Translations under genes and position numbers: made by a program
In this document: positions 42,995 through 53,126 of the stretch, in pieces
Layout of the letters: every line of letters starts with the position of its first letter
Position numbering within the stretch: position 1 is the first letter of the stretch
Notes under the pieces: model-generated
The model's input: the letters and a program-made list of their open reading frames with translations, nothing else
Told to the model about the DNA's origin: nothing
Databases searched by the model: none
NCBI GenBank assembly: GCA_965242605.1
Contig: CBDESS010000004.1
Coordinates: 248,001-312,000 of the forward strand
Source of the DNA: JAAXHF01 sp965242605
Lineage (GTDB): Bacteria; Desulfobacterota; Binatia; Bin18
DNA: 64,000 nucleotides
Reading direction: 5' to 3'

Positions 42995-43053
42995 TGTAGG
43001 TACTGCCCCGACCCGAATCAAGGTGTGGGAGGGCCGAGAGAGGAGACACGAGT

Positions 43054-44336
<1,283 letters not shown>

Positions 44337-44337
<1 letters not shown>

Positions 44338-45164
44338 TGAAACAGCGTCTGGCCGGCTTGTGTGCGGATGTCAGCTTCCCTGAACGGAATAAATTTACCG
44401 CCCCGCTGTTGCTGATCCACGGCCTGTGGATGGGCAGCTGGATGTGGCGCACCATCGCCCCGGCCCTGGCCCTGCGCGGCTGGGAATGCTGGGCCCTTGA
44501 CCTGCGGGGCCGCCACGACAGCCGTCCTGCCCCGCGTATCGGCCGGGTTCGGCTGGAAGACTATGTTGAAGATGTGACCACCGCCGTGCAACAACTGTGG
44601 GCACTGCCGGTGGTGTGGGGTGCCGACCTCGGTGCCCTGCTCGCCCTGCGGGCGGCCGCCCATCTCTCCCCGCGGGCCGTAGTATGCAGCTCCCCGCTCC
44701 TGCCCCGCTCATGGCTGCCCGGAGCACGACCGCCGCTGCCCCTGGTCCGGCTGCCCGCCCTGCCGGCCGTGCTGTGGGGCCGACCTCTGTCGCCCCCCCG
44801 ACCCGGCATCGCCCGGGAGTTTCTATTCCCCGGCTTGAGCTCTGACCTCCAGGCCGAGTTGCAGCGGCAGCTTATCCCTGATTCCGGCCTCGTGGCTCGG
44901 ACGCTGAGCCGCGAGCCGCTCGCTCAAGAGAAGCCAAACTGTCCACTCCTCGTCGTCTATGGCGGAGCGGATCGCATGAGTTCAGCGGCCGCCTGCCGGG
45001 CGATGGGCCACGCTTTCGGGGCGGACCACCATACCTATCCAGACCTCGGCCACTGGCTGTACAGCGGCCCATCGGCCATCGCGCTAGTCCGTGATGTGCA
45101 TCGCTGGATTATTCGGAGCCTGAGCGAGCCCCTGCTGGTTCCGCTCGAAGAGGAAGACATGTAG
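44337..45164 (+). CDS. Alpha/beta hydrolase-fold protein with Asp at the nucleophile position
   Basis: This 275-residue alpha/beta-hydrolase has LLIHGLWMGSWMWR (oxyanion), DLRGRH at about 55 and the His in LGHWLYSG near residue 239. The nucleophile elbow reads WGADLGA, with Asp97 where Ser is usual. An Asp nucleophile is known from haloalkane dehalogenases and epoxide hydrolases. The gene is coupled to eno by overlap, but a functional link to glycolysis is not implied. Confidence 0.8.
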
Positions 45165-45226
45165 GCTCGCCGGCTGGCCTGGGCGTTGGCCCTCCGCTAC
45201 ACTGCCCCGGGCGGGCGCGGGGCACT

Positions 45227-47182
45227 ATGTTACAGGTTACCGACCTCTCTCTGGCATTTGCCGGGCAGGAACTCTTCCGCCGGCTCAATTGGCACCTGCG
45301 CCGGGGCGACCGGGTCGGTCTTGTCGGCCTCAACGGTGCCGGCAAAACCAGCCTCTTTCGACTGATTATTGGTCAGCTCGAACCGGACCGCGGACACATC
45401 CAGCGCGGCCGGGAGACCAGCCTCGGCTATCTGCCCCAGGAGGGCGTGCCGATTGTTGGGCGCAGTCTGTTTGAGGAAGCCCGGGCCGGCCTGCCTGAGC
45501 TCGGCGCTATTCGGCGCGAGTTGGACCGCCTGCACGCCGTCCTTGAGACCGGGCACCACACCCAGACGACCGACGAGTTGGCCCGCTACGGTCAGCTCCA
45601 GCACCGCTTTGAGGAGCTGGACGGCTTTCGGGCCGATGCCAAAGTGGCCAAGGTGCTGAGCGGTCTAGGCTTCCGCCAGGAACAGTTTGGCTGGGCAACC
45701 GAAGTCTTCAGCGGCGGCTGGCAGATGCGCATCGCGCTGGCCAAACTGCTGCTCCAAGGCCCGGATATTCTGCTCTTGGATGAGCCGACCAACCATCTTG
45801 ACCTCGACTCCGTGCTGTGGCTCGAAGGCTATCTGCGCAGCTATGCGGGCAGCGTCATCATCGTCTCCCACGACCGGAGGTTTCTTGACCGGACCGTCAC
45901 CCGCATCGCCGCCATCCACCGCCATAGCCTGACCGACTATACGGGTAACTACTCGGCCTTTGAGCACCAATTCGCCCAGACGCTTGAAGCCGACCACAAA
46001 GCCTACGAGGAACAGCAGGCCGAGATCGAACGCATCACCCGTTTTATCAACACCTTCCGCTATAACGCGCGCAAAGCCGCGCAGGTCCAGAGCCGTATCA
46101 AGCAGTTGGAGAAAATGGATCGTCTTCCCGCCCCTCACACCGTTCCGAGCGGTGTTCGCTTTCACTTCCCGCGCGCACCCCGCAGCGGCCGGGTCGTGCT
46201 GGAACTGAAAGAGGTGGGCAAACACTACGAGCAGGTCCAGGTCTTCACCAAGCTTGATCTGATTATCGAGCGCGGCGACCGGATTGCGCTCCTCGGCCCG
46301 AACGGGGCGGGCAAATCCACCCTGAGCCGTCTGCTGGCCGGGGTAGAAGCGCCGAGCCACGGACGGCGTACGCTGGGTTATCAGGTGGTGCTCGATTTCT
46401 ACGCCCAGCAGCAGGCCGATAGGCTCAACACCGAGCGGACGGTATATCAAGAGATTGCGAGCGGGGCGGCGTTCGACATTGTCCCCCAACTGCGAACCTT
46501 GCTGGGGGCGTTTTTGTTTTCCGGCGAGGCGGTTGACAAACGGGTAGCGGTGCTGAGTGGCGGCGAAAAAAGCCGTCTGGCCCTGGCCAAAATGCTGCTC
46601 CAGGCCTCAAACTTTCTGATCCTGGACGAACCCACCAACCATCTGGACCTGCTGACCAAGGATGTGCTGAAACAGGCTCTCCAGCAGTTCACCGGTGCCT
46701 TTGTGGTGGTCTCGCACGACCGTGACTTTTTGGACGGTCTGGTGACCAAGGTGATAGAAATGCAGGCCGGTCGGCTGGTCGTGTATCCGGGGCCGTTTGC
46801 AGCGTTTCTGGCACGCAAAGAAGGCGCGGCGGACAGGGAGGGGGAAGGGCAAAGGGCAAAGATTGACCAGAGCGGCGCGCAGGAGGTCGTGAGCGCTATT
46901 CGGCAGGCGAAGCGGGGCAAGGCGCGGTATGCGCGGCAGAAGGCCGACCGGGCCGCACGCTCCAGGCGGGAGCGTCGCCTGACAGCAACCGAGCGGCGTA
47001 TCGCCGAGCTGGAGGAACGGCAGCGAGAGATTGAGACGCTGATGGCGGACGGCAGCGTCTACAGCACGCCTCAGCGGGCAAGGCAGACCGCGGCCGAGTA
47101 CGCAACGCTCAAGGCGGAACTGGAACAACACTACGCGAGCTGGACCGAGCTGGCCGAGGAGTTGGACGGCGAAGCCGGCTGA
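45227..47182 (+). CDS. ABC-F ATPase, second copy
   Basis: This 651-residue protein has two nucleotide-binding domains: GLNGAGKTS, FSGGWQMR and LLLDEPTNHLD in domain 1; GPNGAGKST, LSGGEKSR and LILDEPTNHLD in domain 2. The arm-like insertion YEEQQAEIERITRFINTFR follows the first domain and a charged C-terminal tail (about 560-640) is present. It is closer to YheS/EttA-like ABC-F proteins than to the first copy. It would act on translating ribosomes. There is no transporter domain. Confidence 0.9.
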   Translation: MLQVTDLSLAFAGQELFRRLNWHLRRGDRVGLVGLNGAGKTSLFRLIIGQLEPDRGHIQRGRETSLGYLPQEGVPIVGRSLFEEARAGLPELGAIRRELDRLHAVLETGHHTQTTDELARYGQLQHRFEELDGFRADAKVAKVLSGLGFRQEQFGWATEVFSGGWQMRIALAKLLLQGPDILLLDEPTNHLDLDSVLWLEGYLRSYAGSVIIVSHDRRFLDRTVTRIAAIHRHSLTDYTGNYSAFEHQFAQTLEADHKAYEEQQAEIERITRFINTFRYNARKAAQVQSRIKQLEKMDRLPAPHTVPSGVRFHFPRAPRSGRVVLELKEVGKHYEQVQVFTKLDLIIERGDRIALLGPNGAGKSTLSRLLAGVEAPSHGRRTLGYQVVLDFYAQQQADRLNTERTVYQEIASGAAFDIVPQLRTLLGAFLFSGEAVDKRVAVLSGGEKSRLALAKMLLQASNFLILDEPTNHLDLLTKDVLKQALQQFTGAFVVVSHDRDFLDGLVTKVIEMQAGRLVVYPGPFAAFLARKEGAADREGEGQRAKIDQSGAQEVVSAIRQAKRGKARYARQKADRAARSRRERRLTATERRIAELEERQREIETLMADGSVYSTPQRARQTAAEYATLKAELEQHYASWTELAEELDGEAG

Positions 47183-47195
47183 AAGGACATACACA

Positions 47196-48179
47196 ATGCG
47201 CATCGGACTTGGACTGCCGCCGCTGGGTATGGCGATGGAGCTCTGCACAGAGATTGTCCGGCGGGCCGAATCGGCCAATTTTGACAGTGTGTGGGTCGGC
47301 GAAGCCTGGGGCACCGAAACCTGCACAATGGTCGGCGCACTGCTGGCCCGCAGCCAACGCATTCACATTGGTACAGGCATTGTCTCGCTGTACCTGCGCC
47401 CACCGACCCTGACCGCGATGCAGGCCGCCACCCTCGACCTGATTGCGCCGGGCCGGGCCTGCCTCGGCCTGGGGGTCAGCACCCGCAACATCAACACCTT
47501 CCACGGCCTGGCCTGGGACTTTCCGCTGGCCCGCACGCGCGAGTATGTCGCCCTGCTGCGCCGGCTGCTGGCCGGCGAGCGGGTCAGCCATGAGGGACGA
47601 TTTTATCGGCCCCACGGGTTTCAGCTCAGCGTTCCGGCCCCGCGCCGGCTGCCCATTTATCTGGCCGCGGTAAACCCCAAGATGCTGCAACTGGCCGGCG
47701 AGATTGCCGACGGCGTGCAGCTCGCCTGGCTGCCGGCCCGGCAGGTTCCGCACTCGCTGGCCGAAATCGCCACGGGTGCCAGGCGCGTCGGCCGGCGTCT
47801 GGAAGACATCGATGTCGGCTGTTACATCCATACTATGGTGACTGACGACCGGGAGCGGACGCTTGAGCAGCTGCGGCGTATCTTGGTCGGCTACTGTCAG
47901 GCCAACACCTATATCCAGGGGTTCCGGCGCTTTGGCTATGGCGAGATTCTGGACCAGGTCCACGCCTACTGGAAAGCCGGCGACCGGGCCCAAGCCCAGG
48001 CCGCCATCCCCGACACGATGGTTGAAGACTTGTACATCTTTGGTACGGCCGAGGAGTGTTGCACCCAGCTCAGGGCTTTCACTCAGGCCGGCCTGAATCT
48101 GGCCGTGGTTGCCGCTCCGCCAACCAGCCGTCTCACCCCGGACGACCTGCGGACCCTGGTTGACACGTTTGCTCAGTAA
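47196..48179 (+). CDS. LLM-class flavin-dependent oxidoreductase
   Basis: This 327-residue luciferase-like TIM-barrel protein has SVWVGEAWGTETCTMVGALLARS (about 33-55), GTGIVSLYLRPPTLTAM, LGLGVSTRNINTFHGL, and a C-terminal helical region. It would be an F420- or FMN-dependent oxidoreductase; the substrate is unknown. Its stop is 21 bases from the ATG of the rhodanese-cyclase gene. Confidence 0.85.
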   Translation: MRIGLGLPPLGMAMELCTEIVRRAESANFDSVWVGEAWGTETCTMVGALLARSQRIHIGTGIVSLYLRPPTLTAMQAATLDLIAPGRACLGLGVSTRNINTFHGLAWDFPLARTREYVALLRRLLAGERVSHEGRFYRPHGFQLSVPAPRRLPIYLAAVNPKMLQLAGEIADGVQLAWLPARQVPHSLAEIATGARRVGRRLEDIDVGCYIHTMVTDDRERTLEQLRRILVGYCQANTYIQGFRRFGYGEILDQVHAYWKAGDRAQAQAAIPDTMVEDLYIFGTAEECCTQLRAFTQAGLNLAVVAAPPTSRLTPDDLRTLVDTFAQ

Positions 48180-48200
48180 ACTGGCAGGGAGGAATGCGCA

Positions 48201-49220
48201 ATGCCAACACCCACCAGCACTCAAGATGGCCGGCTGATCAGCCCGGAGGCGCTGCACGCGCGTATGGCCGGCGGCGAGGCGGTTGTTCCGGTTGACGTGC
48301 GGACCACCGATGCCCGCCTGTTCCTGCCCGTCCAACTGCCGAACGCGCGCTGGCTGCCCATAGCCGGGATCGTCCAACAGGCGCACACCCTGCCCCGGGA
48401 GGCCCTGATTGCGCTGTATTGAACCTGACCCGGGGATGCGAGCAGCGCCCGGGCGGCGTTGTGGTTACAAGCCGAAGGCTTTCGGTCGGTTGCGGTTCTG
48501 GCCGGCGGCTTGACCGCCTGGCAAGAGGCCGGGTATCCGACCGTCGCCCTGAATCAGGAGCGGACCCCCGTCCCGCACAACGTCGGCACCTCGGAGCCGT
48601 CGCCGGCGGTCCAGACGCCGGGTCATGCCCATACGTTTTTGCCCGGTCTGGCACAGAGTTATCTGTCGCAGAGCAACGCGCCAATCAGAAAAGAACTCAC
48701 CGTTGTCTTTGTGGACATTGCCAATTCCACCTCTACGATTGTCAACCAGCCCCCCGAACGCGCCCTGTATTTAGTCCAGGGTTTTATGGCGATGGTGACT
48801 GAAATCGCCCTGGAAAACTGCGGGGATGTCAAAGATTATGAGGGCGACGGCGCGCTGCTGTATTTTGAATCAGTGACCGAAGCCGTGCAGGCCGCCCTGG
48901 CCATCCGCACAGCCCTGTCAGACCCTCGGCCCGAGCACCCGGCCCTCCAAGCCCGCATCAGCCTCAACCTCGGCGACATCATCATTGGCGTGGTCGGCGT
49001 GGCCATGCGTCGCTCGGTTGCCTTGATCGGCCCGAGCATCAATCTGGCTTCGCGGCTGCTCAAGCACATCCCGCCCGGCGGGATCATTGCCACCGAGGCC
49101 GCCCTCGACCGCCTCAGCCGCGAAACCCCGGCCCTGGCCGAGCGGTTTCAGCCCTTGGACCGCCGCCTGGAACTCAAGGGTTTTGAGAACGAGTATGTCA
49201 CCACTTTTCATATCCCCTAG
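48201..49220 (+). CDS. Rhodanese-class III nucleotidyl cyclase fusion with two in-frame TGA codons (selenoprotein candidate)
   Basis: One frame of 339 codons runs from ATG 48201 (GGGAGG ahead) to TAG 49220. It is interrupted only by TGA at 48420-48422 and 48426-48428, codons 74 and 76. Residues 10-120 form a rhodanese domain (VDVRTTDARLFLP, then RSVAVLAGGLTAWQEAGYP). The TGAs sit in the active-site loop, reading Y-x-T-x-PGDASSARAAL, where homologues have Y-Cys-T-Cys-P. The cyclase domain (about 163-339) has VDIANST (Asp172), YEGDGALLYF (Asp216) and GPSINLASRL. TGA is an ordinary stop elsewhere here, for example in the oxidase subunit IV and ferredoxin genes, so recoding must be local. I infer selenocysteine at both positions. 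Confidence 0.75.
48429..48453 (+). promoter_or_regulatory. SECIS-like hairpin next to the two TGA codons
   Basis: CCCGGG (48429-48434) pairs with CCCGGG (48448-48453) around a 13-base loop (GATGCGAGCAGCG). The hairpin starts at the base after the second TGA and 7 bases after the first. Bacterial selenocysteine insertion elements are stem-loops in the coding region just after the UGA, so the position fits. The exact SelB-binding loop cannot be verified by eye. Confidence 0.5.
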
Positions 49221-49312
49221 ACAGGACAAGCAATCGGAATAGTTTGATAGAGCGCATAGGACTGCTTCGGAAACGGGATGTATCTTACTGATGAGCGTCT
49301 GAGCGTTGCATT

Positions 49313-49834
49313 TCACAATCCGCGCCCTGCCAGTGCTATTTGACGTAAGTCGCTGAATGATGCCAGCCTGATTTGGTGTCCTGCATCCTGAAGCAGGCCA
49401 ACATACTCGCGTGTCCATCCTTCTGAGTATTCTTTATCGCTGAGGGCTTCCAGTAGAATGTTCGGAGCAGCCAGATTCCTGACTGCAAATTTCGATGCCG
49501 GCACTAATACCCAGTGAGGTTGTGGGAAACTGACTGCAAGCGCGTAGTAGCTGGCTACGTTGGGCTTTTCGGTCAGCGAAGCGAGGTCAGCATCTGTCAA
49601 CTTGCGAGGACGCGGGCGAATGAATTCGGCTTCCACTTCAAACCGAAACTCCTTTCCATCTCTGACGGCGGCGACATCCGGATGGCCTGAACGGTTGATC
49701 GCTTCTATCCAATAGCCAAGCCGTAGTAAGATGTGGGCGGAGAGAGCCTGGATTTTATAGCCGAACTCGACTGCGAAGACGCTTGATCGTATCCGTTCAA
49801 GGCACTCGCTTGCGTCAGGTCTCGTGCGGCTCAT
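49313..49834 (-). CDS. Predicted PD-(D/E)xK-type nuclease of a degraded defence island
   Basis: This 173-residue protein starts at ATG 49834, within the last codons of the SMC-like gene (20-base overlap). ILLRLGYWIEAINRSGHPDVAAVRDGKEFRFEVEAEF resembles a restriction-endonuclease-like core, with the acidic residue in HPDVAAV and the E-x-E/K region in FRFEVEAEF. Downstream is WTREYVGLLQDAGHQIRLASF. Family not fixed. It is probably the effector of the upstream ATPase. Confidence 0.55.
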   Translation of the reverse strand: MSRTRPDASECLERIRSSVFAVEFGYKIQALSAHILLRLGYWIEAINRSGHPDVAAVRDGKEFRFEVEAEFIRPRPRKLTDADLASLTEKPNVASYYALAVSFPQPHWVLVPASKFAVRNLAAPNILLEALSDKEYSEGWTREYVGLLQDAGHQIRLASFSDLRQIALAGRGL

Positions 49835-51274
49835 TATTCCCAACGAACAATTTCGGCCCATCCTTGTACGACCAGTGGGTAGGTTCGACGATGATATGGC
49901 TGTCTGAACTGAAATGCCTTGGTAACAATTCCCGAAATCGAGAGGCTTCTTGCGAAGCAACCAGGAGTTGTACGCTATTTCCGAGTTGGGCTAACTGCTT
50001 AACCAATGTCTCAGTATGTCGTTCGTCAAACGCTCGGGTGGGATCGTCCAGCAAAACCAAGTACACTTCAGTAGGAGCATCGTCCACTTGGCTGAATACG
50101 AAGTACGGTACGAGCGGCAGCGCGCTCTCGGCTTGTCCATTCAATACCCCGGTAGGACTTTCACGCCTGGCCTGATCGTGGCTACTTCCTACCCGTAGAT
50201 CGAGCTTTGGCAACGTTTCTTGTTCGATGGTCAGTCGGTCGAAATACGGGTGGCGGGTTAGAGCAGCAAAAATATGTGAAAGATTCTTTGCCACCTCAGG
50301 AATATCCTCTATGAGGCGTTCCTTTAGACAGGTATTGACCTCCTGTCGTATCCTCCGGACTGATTCACCGAATGAGACGAAGTCTTTATACTCCCCTTCG
50401 ACAACCTCAAAGCGGTTTTTGGATTGACGGCTCTTTTCAAGCTGAGCTTGGATATCGTGGAATCCCCTTCCTCCCTGAGTTTATCAATCTGGCTTTCTAT
50501 TTTCCCAAACCAGTCTTCTTGTGATTCAATCTGTGCTTCGATTGAATTTTCGCGCTCCCGATGCTGCTTTATCATCGCGCCGAGGTTGTCACTACTAACC
50601 GGCTCAGAGAGTTCTTTCGTATCTCCCGCATCGATCTCTCCCCTGATTGAATTTGCCCTTTGTTCCGTTTCCACGAGTTCGTCACTAAACATCTGAGCTT
50701 GGCGTTCAAAGTCTTCGGCTCGTTCAAGTTGGGCTTCAAGGGAATTGAGTCTTGCAGCCGCATCGTCGGGCGGCTGCTTTGCAATGCTCTGAAGTGCGGA
50801 TTCCAATTTCTGCCGATCATATGACGCTTCGCAGATAGGGCAGGGCACAGTTTCTTCTTGGTCACGGTGTAGCAACCTAATCGCAGCCTTGACTATCTGA
50901 TGTCTTATAGCTGTGGCATCGGCTGCTGCTTTCGTTTCTTCGACGCTATTCCGCAGCTCATCAAGAGCTATGCCATCCAGTATGGCACTGAGTTGTGATT
51001 CTATACCTTGAATCTTGGCTTGTTGAATTTTAATTGCTTTTTGAATAGCGTGAAATTCCTCTAAACGCTCCCGACGGCCGTCGATCTCTTCCGCCTCCCT
51101 CTCAAGTTCACTTTGATCTTGGTCACGTTTGTCTGTCAGAGCGTTTGCCGCGGCTTCAATCAGGGCACCTAGCGCTACTCCTGCCAGAGAAGCGTCAAGT
51201 GGGGTGTTGGCAATTTCTTCTGATAAGTCTCTGTCTCTCAGCCTCAAGGTATTCCCTGGCAGCATTAGGTCCAT
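49815..51274 (-). pseudogene. SMC/Rad50-like coiled-coil ATPase, frameshifted and lacking its N-terminal Walker A part
   Basis: The first frame (51274 to about 50465, 316 residues) is dominated by a charged coiled coil (DKRDQDQSELEREAEEIDGRRERLEEFH...) with a zinc-hook CPIC near residue 146. After a one-base shift at the C4 run 50464-50467, the second frame gives FHDIQAQLEKSRQSKNRF, then the ATPase C-terminus LVLLDDPTRAFDERHTETLVKQLA (Walker B/D-loop). Neither frame has a Walker A, so the N-terminus is missing. It has the shape of a defence-type SMC ATPase, now probably broken. Confidence 0.65.
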
Positions 51275-51419
51275 CTCTCTCGAATGCCTCTGCTATGGGC
51301 ATCCATAGCTCTCGAGCTTCTTGGGAAGAATCCAGCCGCTTTCTGACGAATCCACTAAATTGGACCCCTGACGTGTCACCCATAATTGTCTCCTGACCCG
51401 AGGATTCATTCCGTTTCAT
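51195..51419 (-). CDS. Small protein between methylase remnant and SMC-like gene
   Basis: This 74-residue protein from ATG 51419 (MKRNESSGQETIMGDTSGV) has a helical, Arg/Glu-rich C-terminus (REYLEAERQRLIRRN). Its start lies 4 bases after the stop of the methyltransferase remnant and its end overlaps the SMC-like gene in another frame. It may be a real small defence component or a by-product of the deletion. I recognise no family. Confidence 0.4.
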   Translation of the reverse strand: MKRNESSGQETIMGDTSGVQFSGFVRKRLDSSQEARELWMPIAEAFERDGPNAAREYLEAERQRLIRRNCQHPT

Positions 51420-51423
51420 GTGG

Positions 51424-51552
51424 TCATGTGTCGTCTCCCTTCCCGTAATCAATGCCGACATTATACGGCGGTGAGGTGACGACTTGGTCCACACTCCCGG
51501 CCGGGAGTAGATTGCGGTTCCTAGCGTCTCCATTGATTATGCGGTAAGGCAT
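51424..51552 (-). pseudogene. N-terminal remnant of a DNA methyltransferase
   Basis: A 42-residue frame from ATG 51552 reads MPYRIINGDARNRNLLPAGS, then VDQVVTSPPYNVGIDYGKGDD and stops. INGD and the catalytic-motif box TSPPYN are the characteristic N-terminal features of N4/N6 methylases of the beta class (motif IV first). The rest of the enzyme is absent, so the modification gene of this island was lost by truncation. Confidence 0.7.
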
Positions 51553-51645
51553 GCCGTGTTATCGAAGCCGATTATGGCCGCAGCTCCTGCATCAGTTCAC
51601 GATGCCTACGCTCGGCAGCACAGGCCTACAGCCGCCCGTTGCCGG

Positions 51646-51822
51646 TCACGCTCTCGCCAGACCCAGCCCGTTGGTTCCTGTAGTTGTCGAGCCTCTGTCG
51701 AGCCTCTGCTGATACTGTGCATTGCTTTCGCCATGCCGCCAGCTTGGGTAGCTCGGCATGGGAATGTAGCCGGACTGCACCAGGATAATGCACGACACTA
51801 TGCCGATGATTGCCTTCTTCAT
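51646..51822 (-). CDS. Small secreted protein (putative)
   Basis: A 58-residue frame (start ATG 51822) has a signal-like N-terminus, MKKAIIGIVSCIILVQSGYI, then a Ser/Arg-rich tail. The ribosome binding site is weak. The surrounding 51560-52020 region has no better gene candidate. It could be a real small exported peptide or a chance frame. Confidence 0.35.
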   Translation of the reverse strand: MKKAIIGIVSCIILVQSGYIPMPSYPSWRHGESNAQYQQRLDRGSTTTGTNGLGLARA

Positions 51823-52022
51823 GTGGTGCTCTTGGAGTGGCCCGCCATGTTCCGACTCCATTTCCCAGGCGTAACAACAAATTGGTCAGACATCAAGCTC
51901 TTTGTAGCGACGCATCAAGGGAGATCACGAATCAATTGAGGGTGACACACGGAGAAGCACCATACCCTAAGTGCGTGGCGGCGTTCTATCAAAATGACCA
52001 CCGAACCGCCCGTCTAGGCGAC

Positions 52023-53018
52023 CTAACCCACCAACTTAGTCAGGATGCGCTCATATTCGGCGTTCTCTGCGGCCTCAACGCTGACGGTGTGGATATCAAC
52101 CCCGCACTCTTCCTGGACCTGCATCCGCTCAAGGCAGGCTTCAACCGGGCCGGCGCACAAGGTTTCATTGACAAGCTCATCGCTGACCGCCTCGGCCGCG
52201 GCGCGTGAGCCGTTCTGCCAGGCGCTTTTGACCTGCTCTACCGTCTCGCCATAGCCGAGCCGGGTCAGGTGGGCGGCATAATAGACCCCCATCCGGCCAA
52301 TGTAGAAGGCCGCTGCGCCGGCGTGGGCGGCACGCGCCTCATCGGCGCGCGGGGTGACGGCCACCGCGCTCGGCGCACGGACCGAGACAGCGTTGGCCGG
52401 CCGGCCCGCAGCAACGCTCATGCTGCGCACAGCGTCAATTTCCGCTTTGAGCTTCTTCATCGGCAACCAGATCGGCAACCAACCGTCCGCCAGCTCGGCA
52501 GTCAGCTTGAGGCTTTTGGCGTTCAGGGTCGCCAGATAGATGGGAATCTGATTCCGCACCGGCTGAAAACGCAGGGTAAAGCCGCGCTGCAAATTGAACA
52601 GCTTACCCCGGTAGTTCAGCCTATCGCCCCGCATCAGGGTGTTGATGATCTCAATGTACTCCTTGAGCCGGGTGCGCGGTGGCTCAAACGGCACACCGTG
52701 AAAGTGCTCAATCACCTGCGCCCCGCTGGTCCCCAGACCAATAATCATCCGCCCGCCGGACAGCTCGTCCAGGGTGGCAAAATGCTGAGCCAGCGCGGCC
52801 GGGGTGCGGGAGTAGATATTCACAATCCCGGTGCCGAGCTGAATGTGTCGGGTTTCATGGGCCAAGACCGAGAGAATCGTAAAGGCATCCCGTCCCCAGG
52901 CCTCGGGAATCCAGACCGAGTGGACCCCGGCCGCGTCGGCAATTTTCACCCGTTCAATAATCGCGGGGTAATCAATGCTGCCCTGCCAATCAATGCCAAC
53001 CGAAATGTTATGTGCCAT
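52023..53018 (-). CDS. LLM-class flavin-dependent oxidoreductase, third copy
   Basis: This 331-residue luciferase-like TIM-barrel protein starts MAHNISVGIDWQGSIDYPAI behind TAAGGAGG. It has SVWIPEAWGRDAFTILSVLA (about 34-53), LGTGIVNIYSRTPAALAQHF and GRMIIGLGTSGAQVIEHFHG. It is closely comparable in layout to the copy at 47196-48179. Substrate unknown. Confidence 0.85.
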   Translation of the reverse strand: MAHNISVGIDWQGSIDYPAIIERVKIADAAGVHSVWIPEAWGRDAFTILSVLAHETRHIQLGTGIVNIYSRTPAALAQHFATLDELSGGRMIIGLGTSGAQVIEHFHGVPFEPPRTRLKEYIEIINTLMRGDRLNYRGKLFNLQRGFTLRFQPVRNQIPIYLATLNAKSLKLTAELADGWLPIWLPMKKLKAEIDAVRSMSVAAGRPANAVSVRAPSAVAVTPRADEARAAHAGAAAFYIGRMGVYYAAHLTRLGYGETVEQVKSAWQNGSRAAAEAVSDELVNETLCAGPVEACLERMQVQEECGVDIHTVSVEAAENAEYERILTKLVG

Positions 53019-53126
53019 TATTCCTCCTTATGTCGGCTGGACTGTAGCACAAGCCGCGGCAAGGAACGAGTAGAGACGGGCACCGCCAGCTTGACAATCG
53101 TCCAGCCCTGGACTAATCGGAGCGGC

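Noticed and set aside
48201..48422. Reading the rhodanese segment as a separate short gene ending at the first TGA
   Set aside because: The same frame continues without a shift, and the missing residues are exactly the two active-site Cys positions; a split gene would not preserve this.
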